Assembly (NCBI GenBank): GCA_015068605.1
Contig: SVKF01000014.1
Location: forward strand, 1 to 48,523
Source: Oscillospiraceae bacterium
GTDB taxonomy: Bacteria > Bacillota > Clostridia > Monoglobales > Monoglobaceae
DNA length: 48,523 nt
Direction of reading: 5' to 3'
Numbering within the stretch: position 1 is the stretch's first letter; every line of letters begins with the position of its first letter. Of the stretch, positions 24,930 to 33,092 are shown in pieces. A program made the position numbers and the translations under genes. The notes beneath the pieces were generated by a model. The model ran no database searches, had not been told where the DNA came from, and saw nothing but the letters and a program-made list of their open reading frames with translations.

Positions 24930-25790
24930 ATGTTTTTTGATTTTAATGTTTCAAATCACTCTCTTAAACTTGTTGCCCCAACATCATTGTTCAGCGGAAA
25001 CAGCAACTACTACACCTGCCGTTTCAACTTCGAAACAGAAGATTGGTCGGGGCTTTCAAAAATCGCTGTTTTCACAAACGACGATGGTGCATTTTCCGTC
25101 CCCGTCGAGCAGGACCAATGCGTTCTTCCCGAGGAAGTGCTCACGGGCAACTCTCCTGTTTTCGTCGGGATTTTCGGGACAAATCTTTCTTCCGAAAACT
25201 ATATCCGAATCTCCACCGGTTTGGTTTGTTTATATGTTGCTGACGGGGCATACAAAGAGGCAAACGCCCCCTCTGTTCCTTCTCCTGACCTTTGGGAAAA
25301 GTATTACGAAGAAATAACCCGAGTGGGCGGTTTTGCTGAGCGTGCTGAAAATGCTGCGCAAAACGCCGAAGCTCAAGCCGTTTATGCCGAAGACAGCAAA
25401 AAGGCAGCAACTCGTGCACTTTCCGATATTTTGGAAATGGTTGGGACAGATCTTGCAATGTTAATTGACGGAAAGATACCTGCATCTCAAATTCCTTCAA
25501 TCGCCACAACCGAAATCTATACTGTTTCCTCCGCCGAGGAAATGAACTCCTTATCCGTTGAAAATGGCGACATTTGCATAAGACTTGACGAAAACAAATC
25601 CTATATTTTTAGTGATGGCTGGATTTATCTCGTATCGCCTACGGACTATTCCGCCAAAAGCGGCTATGCGGAAACGGCAAAAACCGCTGAAAATGCCAAC
25701 AAAATCAATAATCACCGTCTCGTTGAAATGACCGCCGAGGAATTTGAGATCGCAGTCAAGAACGATGATACCTACTATTTAGTTTATTAA
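24930..25790 (+). CDS. Tail fibre / baseplate upper protein candidate
   Basis: 286 residues. The N-terminal domain (about 1-105) resembles the BppU-type attachment domain, with CRFNFETEDWSGLSKIAVFTN. An alanine-rich coiled-coil follows (AERAENAAQNAEAQAVYAEDSKKAA, about 143-170), a typical trimeric fibre stalk. The C-terminal part is beta-rich and ends with a second short Ala/Asn helix (GYAETAKTAENANKINN). This is a plausible receptor-binding fibre. The ATG at 24930 has AAAGG 9 bases before. The gene precedes the lysis pair. Confidence 0.6.
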   Translation: MFFDFNVSNHSLKLVAPTSLFSGNSNYYTCRFNFETEDWSGLSKIAVFTNDDGAFSVPVEQDQCVLPEEVLTGNSPVFVGIFGTNLSSENYIRISTGLVCLYVADGAYKEANAPSVPSPDLWEKYYEEITRVGGFAERAENAAQNAEAQAVYAEDSKKAATRALSDILEMVGTDLAMLIDGKIPASQIPSIATTEIYTVSSAEEMNSLSVENGDICIRLDENKSYIFSDGWIYLVSPTDYSAKSGYAETAKTAENANKINNHRLVEMTAEEFEIAVKNDDTYYLVY

Positions 25791-25802
25791 AGGGAGATTA
25801 TT

Positions 25803-26258
25803 ATGGACAAAATACTAAACAAGATAAATTCATTATGGGGGCTTGCGATAGCTCTGCTCTCCTCACTGCTCGGTAGGTTCTGGTATCTTTTTGCCGCTTT
25901 TATGCTTCTTAATATTGTTGACTATGTAACAGGAATTATAAAGGCAAAAGTATTTCTTATCGAAAATTCCGGCAAGGGGCTTTTGGGAATTATCAAAAAG
26001 GTTGGCTACTGGATTGTTATCGCTCTCGCATTTTTCATATCCTTATCCTTTGAAAATATGGGGAAAACCATCGGAATTAACCTTTCCTTTACCCGTTTTC
26101 TCGGTTGGTTCACTCTTGCAACATTTATTATAAACGAGACACGCTCAATTCTCGAAAACCTTGTTGCTCTCGGAGTTGATATTCCGCCTTTTCTCACCTA
26201 TGGTCTTGAGGTTGCATCAAATGTCATATCCAAGAAAGAGGGGGAGTCCAACAAATGA
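25803..26258 (+). CDS. Phage holin (toxin secretion / lysis type)
   Basis: 151-residue membrane protein with about three hydrophobic segments and charged ends. Sequence features such as LLNIVDYVTGIIKAK and GLLGIIKKVGYWIVI match the phage_holin_4 / TcdE-type family. Holins make the membrane permeable and let the endolysin reach the wall. Its start overlaps nothing, and its stop overlaps the amidase start (ATGA). The presence of an intact holin plus amidase means the cassette encodes a way out of the cell. Confidence 0.85.
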   Translation: MDKILNKINSLWGLAIALLSSLLGRFWYLFAAFMLLNIVDYVTGIIKAKVFLIENSGKGLLGIIKKVGYWIVIALAFFISLSFENMGKTIGINLSFTRFLGWFTLATFIINETRSILENLVALGVDIPPFLTYGLEVASNVISKKEGESNK

Positions 26259-26863
26259 ATATAATTAAAACAAATTTTAGCTGGAATGGCAGTCTTTCAA
26301 AGAGAGCCGCTACAAATTATATAATCATTCACCACAGAGCAGGAAACGGGGATGTAAATTCAATACACTCACAGCATCTTAAAAACGGCTGGACGGGGAT
26401 TGGCTATCACTTTTACATCCGCAAAGACGGGAGTGTTTATGAAGGTCGCCCCCTTGACACGGTCGGGGCTCATACTTCGGGGAAAAACTCCGTTTCAATC
26501 GGTATTTGCTTTGAAGGAAATTATGAAACCCAAAACGCAGAAATGCCAACTTCTCAATTTAACGCAGGACAAGAGCTTCTTGCTCACCTTACAACCCTTT
26601 ATCCCTCTTGCGAAATAAAGCGTCACCGCGACTTTCAGGCAACTGCCTGCCCCGGAAAATATTTTCCCTTTGAAAAAATTTTAAAATATCAAAAACCTTA
26701 TCTGACATCTGCAAGCGATATAACTTCTACACTTAACAAGCTTTACTTTAAAATTGATGACATAAGCGGATTTATCCACTCTCTCGAAAAAGCAAAATCC
26801 GAAAATTCACCTATGTATTGGGGATATTACAAGCTGGTCAACAACATTGCATCTCCCCAATAA
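26255..26863 (+). CDS. Endolysin, N-acetylmuramoyl-L-alanine amidase
   Basis: 202-residue zinc amidase (Amidase_2/PGRP type) that cuts the bond between muramic acid and the stem peptide. The zinc ligands H26 (IIHHRAG), H124 (KRHRDF) and C132 (TACPG) are present, and the GYHFYIRKDG segment of the active site is intact. There is no signal peptide, consistent with holin-dependent export. The C-terminal 60 residues form an uncharacterised helix-rich tail that could bind the cell wall. It overlaps the holin gene by four bases and is followed by the bidirectional terminator. Confidence 0.88.
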   Translation: MNIIKTNFSWNGSLSKRAATNYIIIHHRAGNGDVNSIHSQHLKNGWTGIGYHFYIRKDGSVYEGRPLDTVGAHTSGKNSVSIGICFEGNYETQNAEMPTSQFNAGQELLAHLTTLYPSCEIKRHRDFQATACPGKYFPFEKILKYQKPYLTSASDITSTLNKLYFKIDDISGFIHSLEKAKSENSPMYWGYYKLVNNIASPQ

Positions 26864-26916
26864 TTTTTAAAACTAATTTTCATATAGGGTGTACGCTTAA
26901 GGATAATTTCATGTGA

Positions 26917-26954
26917 AATCAAAATGCACTCACAAACTTGAGTGCATTTTGATT
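26917..26954. terminator. Bidirectional terminator between amidase and oxidoreductase
   Basis: A 16-bp perfect stem: arms 26917-26932 and 26939-26954, 6-nt loop, with T-rich sequence on both sides. It separates the convergent phage cassette and metabolic operon. Confidence 0.85.
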
Positions 26955-26960
26955 ATATTA

Positions 26961-27944
26961 TTATTTAACTCGTAAAACAACTTTTCCAACATTTTCGCCT
27001 TTATAGAGTATGTCATGTGCTGCATCCGCTTCTGTTATGGGAAATACAGCATAAATTGTAGGTTTAATTTCACCACATTCTATTTTCGGGAATACTTTTT
27101 CGATAAGTTCTGCAAGTATTTGTGCTTTTACTGCCGGTGTTCTTGAGCGGAGAGTGCTGCCTATAATTCTCACATTCCTTACATAGATGTTTTTAAGGTC
27201 AATTTCCGTTTTCTGTCCTGCCAGCGCTGCAATCATTATCCATCTTGCACCGTGTGATAAATAATGAATACATTTGCCCATAATTTCGCCGCCAAGGCAA
27301 TCAATTGCAACATCAACAGATGTTCCTTTTGCAAGTTCCTCTTTAAGTACTTCGGAAATGTCTTCTCTACCTGTTACAACCACTCTGTCTGCATTCAGAT
27401 GCTTAATTGAATCTGCAATTTTATCTGTTAAAACTGTTGTGATAACTCTCACACCAAACGCTTTTGCCATAGGGATAATAACACTTGCAAGCCCCGATGC
27501 TCCGGCATTCATAAGCAACGTGTTGCCCGGTTTTATATTGCCTTCAATAAAAAGATTCAGATATGCGGTCGCAAATGCTTCAGGGATTGCCGCTGCCTCT
27601 TCCATAGAACAGTTTTCAGGCACAGGCATAAGCATATCATATCTAACCGCAACATATTCGGCATAACCGCCACCACCTAAAAGGGCACAAACCTTATCAC
27701 CGATTTTCCAGTTTGATTTTGATTTCGCTTCATCACCTAATTCAACAATTACTCCGGCAATTTCAAGTCCCATCCATTTAGGACATCCCGGTGGAGGCGG
27801 ATAATCACCCTCTCTCTGCATAAGGTCCGCGCGGTTAAGTGCAGCCGCATGGATTTCCACCAAAACCTCGTCCATCTTTATTGTAGGGTCGGGTACATTG
27901 TCCCACCTTAAACTTCTATCATCATTTACAAGTATTGCTTTCAT
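26961..27944 (-). CDS. Zinc-less MDR family NAD(P)H:quinone oxidoreductase-like protein
   Basis: 327-residue medium-chain dehydrogenase/reductase of the quinone-reductase type. The N-terminal GroES-like domain (QREGDYPPPPGCPKWMGLEIAG near residue 43) has no zinc-binding cysteines. The Rossmann fold has GASGLASVIIPMAKAFG (about 147-163). Such enzymes reduce quinones or enones with NAD(P)H; the true substrate is unknown. It is the third gene of a three-gene minus-strand operon with a type I dehydroquinase-like protein and an SDR, so it may act on a cyclic keto intermediate of the same pathway. It begins 10 bases after the upstream stop. Confidence 0.85.
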   Translation of the reverse strand: MKAILVNDDRSLRWDNVPDPTIKMDEVLVEIHAAALNRADLMQREGDYPPPPGCPKWMGLEIAGVIVELGDEAKSKSNWKIGDKVCALLGGGGYAEYVAVRYDMLMPVPENCSMEEAAAIPEAFATAYLNLFIEGNIKPGNTLLMNAGASGLASVIIPMAKAFGVRVITTVLTDKIADSIKHLNADRVVVTGREDISEVLKEELAKGTSVDVAIDCLGGEIMGKCIHYLSHGARWIMIAALAGQKTEIDLKNIYVRNVRIIGSTLRSRTPAVKAQILAELIEKVFPKIECGEIKPTIYAVFPITEADAAHDILYKGENVGKVVLRVK

Positions 27945-27954
27945 AATTTACTCC

Positions 27955-28713
27955 TTAAAATCCTAAATCGTCTCTGATTGTTTTTGCTATTCTGAGCAGC
28001 GGTTGAGTTGGTGTTGACCCCACATAATGTTCATACACACAAAGATTCATACAGCAACCCAGTTTCATCCCAAGTCGTCTGTGAATTGAAGATTCACCGC
28101 TCGATAAAAATAAAAATGATTTGCCAAGTTCTTTTTTCAGAAGTGTTGTAATTCTTAAGTTTTCAATCTGTTCTTCCATTGTTTCGGCAGCTGTTACAAT
28201 TTTTATAATATCCGCACCTCTGCGTTTCTGTTCAAATGCAATTTCAAGGACTCTTTCGGCAGGTGTAAATTTCAATACGTGGGATGACATCAGCACTTCC
28301 ACACCTTTTTCGTGCAATTTTTTAATGTATTTCATCTGCTTTTCTATCGCTTCGGGATTATCTGTAAGCTCTTCGGGATGTTTGCAGAACATATCCCCCA
28401 TCACATCGCAAAGAGTCGCCCCGTATTCCGCCAGAACAAGCATTTCCTCCGCTATGGTATCATCACTTTTTTCTGCGTTTGAACCTTGTCTGTAGTTTGT
28501 TATATAACAGGGTTTACCTTGCATTTCATCAAATAGTCTTTTGATATTTTCTTCCGTTTTATATTTTTCTTCAAGCGATTCCACCTGAAGTCCGAAAGCT
28601 TCTGCACCATTTGCAAGCCCGTTTCGTATAGCACCAATCGCCAGTGCAACTGTGTTATACTGAAGCATTGCAGTAAGCAGAGGCTTTTCGTGATTTAAAA
28701 AACTTTGTTTCAT
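27955..28713 (-). CDS. Type I 3-dehydroquinate dehydratase-like aldolase-fold protein
   Basis: 252-residue TIM-barrel protein resembling AroD (class I DHQ dehydratase). The Schiff-base lysine is K171 (GADIIKIV) and the general base histidine H145 (SSHVLKFTP), matching AroD K170/H143. R75 and the STPTQP loop near the C-terminus fit substrate-binding positions. The overall sequence diverges well away from standard AroD, so another hydroxylated cyclohexane or related substrate is likely. The ATG at 28713 follows GGAAGGTGG and sits one base after the SDR stop; upstream in-frame starts lie inside that gene. Confidence 0.7.
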   Translation of the reverse strand: MKQSFLNHEKPLLTAMLQYNTVALAIGAIRNGLANGAEAFGLQVESLEEKYKTEENIKRLFDEMQGKPCYITNYRQGSNAEKSDDTIAEEMLVLAEYGATLCDVMGDMFCKHPEELTDNPEAIEKQMKYIKKLHEKGVEVLMSSHVLKFTPAERVLEIAFEQKRRGADIIKIVTAAETMEEQIENLRITTLLKKELGKSFLFLSSGESSIHRRLGMKLGCCMNLCVYEHYVGSTPTQPLLRIAKTIRDDLGF

Positions 28714-28714
28714 A

Positions 28715-29473
28715 TTATATCCACCTTCCCATTGCATTTCTTCCGCCATCAATCATAATGTTTTCGCCGTTGATGAACTGACCTTTTTCAGATGCTACAA
28801 ACAAACATAAGTCTATAATTTCTTGTGGGTCTGCCGCTCTGCCGAGAAGAGTTCTCATATTTGCCATGTTGTCTCTTGTAAGCACCGGCCCCGGAGAAAT
28901 GCACACACTTCGTATGCCCTTGCCTTCGCCATATTGAGCAACGGACTTGGTGAGTCCGAACATAATCCCTGTTTTTGCTACCGGATAATCCATTCCGTGA
29001 CCCGAGCCTTCCATACCGGTAATTGAACCGATGTTTATAATAAGTCCCGAATTCTGCTCTTTCATCTGCTTTAATACCGCGTGTGCAAAATAAAAGGGGC
29101 CTTTCAGGTTAAGATCAAGACTCCAGTCAAAAATCTCAATGGGAACTTCTGTAAAATCAAGGCCGCTGTCCACTTTTTTCATTCTTCTGCCGTAACCGCC
29201 TGCAAAGTTTGCAACTACATCAATTCTGCCGAAGGCTTCTACTGTGGCATCTCTTGCCATGCAAACCTGTTTATAATCGGTTACATCGCATAAAACAGCA
29301 ATTGCTTTGCCATTTCCAGCTGCATTGATTTCCGCAGCTTTTTCTTTAAGCACTGCTTCGTTTACATCACACATAACAACATTTCCGCCAAGGGTGGCAA
29401 AATTTTGTGCAAACAAAAGTCCCATTCCGGAGGCGGCTCCTGTCGATATGGCTGTTTTCCCTGCAAAATTCAA
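28715..29473 (-). CDS. Short-chain dehydrogenase/reductase (SDR)
   Basis: 252-residue NAD(P)-dependent oxidoreductase. The cofactor motif GAASGMG lies at about 12-18, NFAGG (in place of the usual NNAG) near 89-93, the catalytic serine in GSIT (about 147) and YPVAK (Tyr-xxx-Lys, about 162-166). It starts with TTG, with an AAGGA site 9 bases before; no ATG fits. It heads the operon under a promoter at 29507-29535 and lies divergent to an AraC regulator, so it probably belongs to an inducible sugar-acid, polyol or shikimate-like pathway. Confidence 0.85.
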   Translation of the reverse strand: MNFAGKTAISTGAASGMGLLFAQNFATLGGNVVMCDVNEAVLKEKAAEINAAGNGKAIAVLCDVTDYKQVCMARDATVEAFGRIDVVANFAGGYGRRMKKVDSGLDFTEVPIEIFDWSLDLNLKGPFYFAHAVLKQMKEQNSGLIINIGSITGMEGSGHGMDYPVAKTGIMFGLTKSVAQYGEGKGIRSVCISPGPVLTRDNMANMRTLLGRAADPQEIIDLCLFVASEKGQFINGENIMIDGGRNAMGRWI

Positions 29474-29506
29474 AATATCACATCCTTAAATTTATACCTT
29501 ATACAC

Positions 29507-29536
29507 ATTATAGAGAAAATATTGTTTATCAACAAT
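29507..29536 (-). promoter_or_regulatory. Promoter of the SDR operon with an overlapping palindrome
   Basis: Minus strand TTGTTG (29530-29535), 17-base spacer, TATAAT (29507-29512). The inverted repeat ATTGTT-TATC-AACAAT (29521-29536) covers the -35 box and is an operator candidate for the adjacent AraC-type regulator or another factor. Confidence 0.6.
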
Positions 29537-29586
29537 GCTTAAAATAATACCACTTTGATGTTTTTGATATTTTTTTCTTATATTTC

Positions 29587-29615
29587 TTGAATTGTTTTGA
29601 TGATAATGATATACT
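29587..29615 (+). promoter_or_regulatory. Promoter of the AraC-family gene
   Basis: TTGAAT (29587-29592), 17-base spacer, TATACT (29610-29615). Confidence 0.65.
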
Positions 29616-29638
29616 GAAGTGTGAGGAGCGTGCTTTTA

Positions 29639-30403
29639 ATGAACGATTTAAATAAAATAGTTGTAACAGATATTATGGATGTAATAACCGTATTTTCACC
29701 AAAAGGGCGTTTTGAAAAAATGAATAACAGAAAATACTATGGCTTATCTTTTTCTAACGATGGGCAGATAACCTACACTCATAATCAAAAGAATTATATT
29801 TCCGACCCACATCATGCAATTATTTTACCAAAGGGTCAAAGTTATACTATTTATGGTAATAAAAGCGGTGAATTTCCGGTTATAAATTTCGAGTGTGCAG
29901 ATTTCTTGTGCGATACAATGATAGTATTACCTATTGAAAATATCGACTTTATAATGAGAGATTTTATTCAAATGAAAAATCTATTCCTTTCTGAAAGAAA
30001 CCGAACAAAAGTTATGAGTTTATTTTATAATATTATTTACAACTTGTGGGAATCAACCGCCCTTTGCGGAAACAGTCTCTTGCTTCCTGCAATAAAATAT
30101 TTGGGAAACAACTATTCCCTCCCCGAGCTTACAAATAAAACACTGGCTGACCAATGCAACATAAGCGAGGTGCATTTCAGAAAACTTTTTACCGAGCAAT
30201 TTCGTATTACACCACGACAATATATTATTGACATACGCATCAATAAAGCAAAACAGTTGTTAACAGAGGGTATATTCAAGATTAATGCTGTTTCTGAAAA
30301 ATGCGGATTTTCAAACCCTTATCATTTTAGCCGCCTCTTTAAGGAAAAAACGGGGTTAACACCAACAGAATATATGCAACAAAACAGAATTATAAAAATT
30401 TGA
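29639..30403 (+). CDS. AraC-family transcriptional regulator
   Basis: 254 residues: an N-terminal cupin-like sensing domain (about 1-140, with HAIILPKGQSYTIYG) and a C-terminal double helix-turn-helix (about 155-250, with TLADQCNISEVHFRKLF and AVSEKCGFSNPYHFSRLFKEKTG). The start at 29639 is chosen because GAGGAG lies 10 bases upstream. It is divergent from the SDR/AroD-like/MDR operon across a 165-base intergenic region with facing promoters, the standard layout for a local activator. Inducer unknown, presumably the pathway substrate. Confidence 0.9.
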   Translation: MNDLNKIVVTDIMDVITVFSPKGRFEKMNNRKYYGLSFSNDGQITYTHNQKNYISDPHHAIILPKGQSYTIYGNKSGEFPVINFECADFLCDTMIVLPIENIDFIMRDFIQMKNLFLSERNRTKVMSLFYNIIYNLWESTALCGNSLLLPAIKYLGNNYSLPELTNKTLADQCNISEVHFRKLFTEQFRITPRQYIIDIRINKAKQLLTEGIFKINAVSEKCGFSNPYHFSRLFKEKTGLTPTEYMQQNRIIKI

Positions 30404-30494
30404 AATTTACTGTATTTTTCCGGTACTGCAACAAAGCAGGGGAATGTATATCATTTTCCGAAATATTTAGGTTAATCCTAAGACCTTATAAAAC

Positions 30495-30514
30495 GGGCGA
30501 TTCGTGAATTGCCC
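30495..30514. repeat. Short palindromic repeat GGGCGATTC...GAATTGCCC
   Basis: GGGCGATTC-GT-GAATTGCCC with one G-T pair, flanked by AAAC and CTACA. From memory, this GGGGCRATTCRYGAATYGCCC block recurs in many gut Clostridia. The preceding 30404-30490 shows nothing recognisable. Confidence 0.45.
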
Positions 30515-30520
30515 CTACAA

Positions 30521-30574
30521 AAAGAGGCTGTTGCAAATGAACCTTTTTCGGAAGTTCATTGCAACAGCCTCTTT
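30521..30574 (+). terminator. Long hairpin, probable terminator after the AraC gene
   Basis: A stem of about 21 bp with a single bulged A: arms 30521-30542 and 30554-30574. The downstream T-run is weak (CTTTCC), so termination may be partial or the hairpin may be a repeat. Confidence 0.5.
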
Positions 30575-30670
30575 CCTAATTTATGAATTATATTTTGTCA
30601 TTTACGCTTTTAAAAATGTTTTTTTCCGCTTTTTTGCGTGGTCAGTGCATTATGCGCCGGCCCCATTTTG

Positions 30671-31426
30671 TTATTTCATTATAAATTCGGCAGGGTTCTG
30701 ACTTTCGTCTTTTTTCAGTATTTCAAAATGGATATGGGAGGGCTCTTTCCCTTCGACCAGCGATGATGTGCCTACCGACCCGACTGTGTCGCCTTGGGCG
30801 ACCTTTCTTCCGACCTCAATATAGTTTATATCCGCCAGATTGGCATATCGGGTTTTTATTCCACCGTCATGACCTATTTCCACGACAATTCCCAGCTTAT
30901 TATCCTCATAGACCTTTTCAACAACACCTTTTGCCGCCGCCTTTACTATAGTGTTTTCTTCGGCGCTTATATCAATTCCGTCATGAGTCCGCCAACTGTT
31001 CATTTTTTCAAAATAGACGTGCTTATCGGGAGAGTGGTCTCTTATTATCTCCCCTTCCACAGGCATTTTCATATCAAGAGACTTTATCACTTCCTCAAAA
31101 GACATTTCCTTATTCACAGGCGTTGTGGGCTCCGTCATAACGGGAAGCAACTCCTGCGCCGACGGTGGATTATACTCGATTTCTTCAACCACAATAGCAT
31201 CTTCTGTTGCTATAGTTTCTTCCATATCTGTTTTTGCATTTTCAACAACATCTGTCCATGCCGTTTCATCAAAGGATGCCTTATTAACTACAACACCTTC
31301 CGTAAGCTTCCGCACAACCGCCGCCGTTCCGAAAACAATTATCATTGTGGCGAGGGTTATGTAGAACCCTTTGCTTAACACTATTCCTTTTACACTGATT
31401 TTTGATTTTTTAGCTTTCTTCTTCAA
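30671..31426 (-). CDS. spoIIQ: M23 (LytM-type) peptidase, SpoIIQ-like
   Basis: 251-residue type II membrane protein: basic N-terminus, one transmembrane helix (about 19-41), a low-complexity acidic linker and a C-terminal M23 domain (about 130-245). The zinc motifs HDGID and HIH are both present, so unlike B. subtilis SpoIIQ, where the site is degenerate, this one may be catalytic, as reported for clostridial SpoIIQ. SpoIIQ is made in the forespore and links with SpoIIIAH across the intermembrane space. The start is TTG, with GGAGGTG before it. The assignment to SpoIIQ rather than another M23 protein rests on architecture and on nearby spore genes. Confidence 0.65.
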   Translation of the reverse strand: MKKKAKKSKISVKGIVLSKGFYITLATMIIVFGTAAVVRKLTEGVVVNKASFDETAWTDVVENAKTDMEETIATEDAIVVEEIEYNPPSAQELLPVMTEPTTPVNKEMSFEEVIKSLDMKMPVEGEIIRDHSPDKHVYFEKMNSWRTHDGIDISAEENTIVKAAAKGVVEKVYEDNKLGIVVEIGHDGGIKTRYANLADINYIEVGRKVAQGDTVGSVGTSSLVEGKEPSHIHFEILKKDESQNPAEFIMK

Positions 31427-31471
31427 TGTAACACCTCCACTAATAAGGATTATTTACATCTGCAAGAAGAA

Positions 31472-32308
31472 TTATACAGTTTGTTTGATTTTTTTAGGGA
31501 TTTTGATGCTGTATTCTATAAATTCATCGTTTTCCGTTTTGACTGCTTCCGCATTCACTCCCGACCTTTGCATAATATCCACCGCCTGGCGGATTGTGTT
31601 GGCAAAAATTCGCACATCCTTGAAAACTCTTACACCCGTTGCCTTTGATACCGGTTTTTCTTCCGGCTCTAACAATCTGTCAATATATTCCTCTGTTTTT
31701 GACACATTATAATTCTTTTCCGTTATGGTTTTAAGCGCTTTCAATCTTATTTTGTCATCAGGAAGCCGAAGAAGAGCTCTTGCATGGCGTTCTCCAAGAC
31801 CATATTCCCTTATCATAGCACGGATATGTGGCGCGAGGCGAAGAAGCCTTACCTTATTGGCAATGGTCGACTGGGTTTTCCCAAGCTTTTCCGCAAGCTC
31901 CTCCTGGGTTAGCCCATGTTCATTCAAGAGCGCCGCATAAGCTTCGCTTTCTTCAAGAAAATCCAAATCCTTTCTTTGAATATTCTCTATTATGGCAAGG
32001 ATTGCACTATCCGTCCGCATAACATCAATTATAACCGCAGGAACTCTCTCCATTCCTATCATTCGACAAGCCCTGAATCTTCTCTCTCCCGAAATAAGCT
32101 CATATCGTTCCTTTTCCGTCTGCCTTACGGCAACGGGCTGGATAAGTCCATACTGCTTTATTGACCTTGCAAGCTCTATAAGCTCCTCCTCTCCTATAAT
32201 TTTTCTTGGCTGACATGGATTTGGAACAATCTTATCAACTTCTATTTCATATATTCTTTTTTGCTCCTTCTCCTCCGGTGTTTTCTTAAAAACCATTTTT
32301 GTTATCAT
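31472..32308 (-). CDS. noc: ParB/Noc-family DNA-binding CTPase, Noc-like
   Basis: 278 residues, the length of Bacillus Noc (283). The N-terminal ParB/Srx CTPase domain contains GERRFRA, followed by ENIQRKDLDFLEE and the helix-turn-helix LTQEELAEKLGKTQSTIANKVRLL (about 125-150). No ParA gene is adjacent, which favours Noc or a solitary ParB over a ParAB pair. Noc blocks division over the chromosome and binds specific sites; no such site was identified here. The ATG at 32308 follows a GGAGGAG site; a longer frame has no ribosome site. A GGAGGTGT-led M23 gene follows 45 bases downstream. Confidence 0.8.
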   Translation of the reverse strand: MITKMVFKKTPEEKEQKRIYEIEVDKIVPNPCQPRKIIGEEELIELARSIKQYGLIQPVAVRQTEKERYELISGERRFRACRMIGMERVPAVIIDVMRTDSAILAIIENIQRKDLDFLEESEAYAALLNEHGLTQEELAEKLGKTQSTIANKVRLLRLAPHIRAMIREYGLGERHARALLRLPDDKIRLKALKTITEKNYNVSKTEEYIDRLLEPEEKPVSKATGVRVFKDVRIFANTIRQAVDIMQRSGVNAEAVKTENDEFIEYSIKIPKKIKQTV

Positions 32309-32513
32309 TTGTTCTCCTCCTTTAAATTGGGAAATTTTACCATTTGTAATTATTTTAACATAGAATTTTTCAAAATTCAAATTTTTCCGTATGCAAAATG
32401 ATACAAAGAAATGCAAAATATGAGAATAAGCATTATATCCCGACAGGAAGCGGCAAAAAATCTCTCGGTATACTTTAAAAAAATTTTTAATATATTTAAA
32501 ACAGGTGATATAA

Positions 32514-33092
32514 ATGCTTAACTATATCTGGTCGGGAATGATATTAATTTCTCTTTTAACGGGCTTTATAACAGGAAATATCGAGTCGGTCACAAAGGGG
32601 GCAATTGACGGGTGCTCTCAAGGGGTTGAGCTTTGCGTTTCAATGCTTGGGATAATGTGTTTTTGGACAGGTCTTTCAAAAATTGCTGAAAAATCCGGTC
32701 TGATTAAGGCTTTTTCTAAACTCTTAAAGCCCTTGACAAGATTTCTTTTCCCCCGTCTTAAGGAGGGAAGCCCGGCTTATTTTGCTATTATTATGAATAT
32801 TGTTGCAAACTTTTTCGGAATGGGGAATGCCGCCACGCCTCTTGGAATAAAGGCAATGAAAGAGCTGGATAAAATCAACTGCGACACAAAGGCATCCTAT
32901 GAAATGTGTGTTTTCACCGTTCTTAACACAGCCTCAATTCAGCTTATCCCCTCAACGCTTATTTCCCTGCGCCACACCTTCGGCTCGCAAAACCCATCTA
33001 TAATAATCGTTCCCGTCTGGATTGTTTCCATATGCGCCGCAAGTATGGCAATTCTTTCGGCAAAATTTTTTGAAAAGAGGCAAAAAATATGA
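32514..33092 (+). CDS. spmA: Spore maturation protein A
   Basis: 192-residue membrane protein with a nucleoside recognition (Gate) domain. It works with SpmB in spore core dehydration and heat resistance. Visible features are MNYIWSGMILISLLTGFITGN, the GMGNAATPLG motif (about 103-112) and multiple transmembrane segments. The downstream spmB overlaps its stop by four bases (ATGA). Together they indicate a spore-forming host. The ATG follows AGGTGAT. Confidence 0.93.
   Translation: MLNYIWSGMILISLLTGFITGNIESVTKGAIDGCSQGVELCVSMLGIMCFWTGLSKIAEKSGLIKAFSKLLKPLTRFLFPRLKEGSPAYFAIIMNIVANFFGMGNAATPLGIKAMKELDKINCDTKASYEMCVFTVLNTASIQLIPSTLISLRHTFGSQNPSIIIVPVWIVSICAASMAILSAKFFEKRQKI

Larger units (their letters stand above)
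14655..26863 (+). mobile_element. Compact phage-particle cassette (remnant prophage or gene-transfer-agent-like)
   Basis: Seventeen tightly packed plus-strand genes in siphophage order: small terminase candidate, large terminase, portal, scaffold, major capsid, two or three neck proteins, tail tube, Gp15-type chaperone, short tape measure, Dit, Gp37-like tail protein, two baseplate/fibre-like proteins, holin, amidase. All read as intact frames. No integrase, excisionase, repressor, replication, recombination, head-protease or host-takeover gene is present, and no tRNA or flanking direct repeat marks an attachment site. It sits between cysK and a metabolic operon and ends in a bidirectional terminator. 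The DNA is not obviously different in base composition from its surroundings. Confidence 0.85.

Noticed and set aside
14655-26863. Complete active temperate prophage
   Set aside because: No integrase, repressor, replication genes or attachment repeats are visible at either side.
14655-26863. Tailocin (phage tail-like bacteriocin)
   Set aside because: Terminase, portal, scaffold and capsid genes are intact, so heads are expected, and no contractile sheath gene is present.
30504-30701. Small plus-strand gene after araC
   Set aside because: It runs through a terminator hairpin and into the opposite-strand peptidase gene; no ribosome site.
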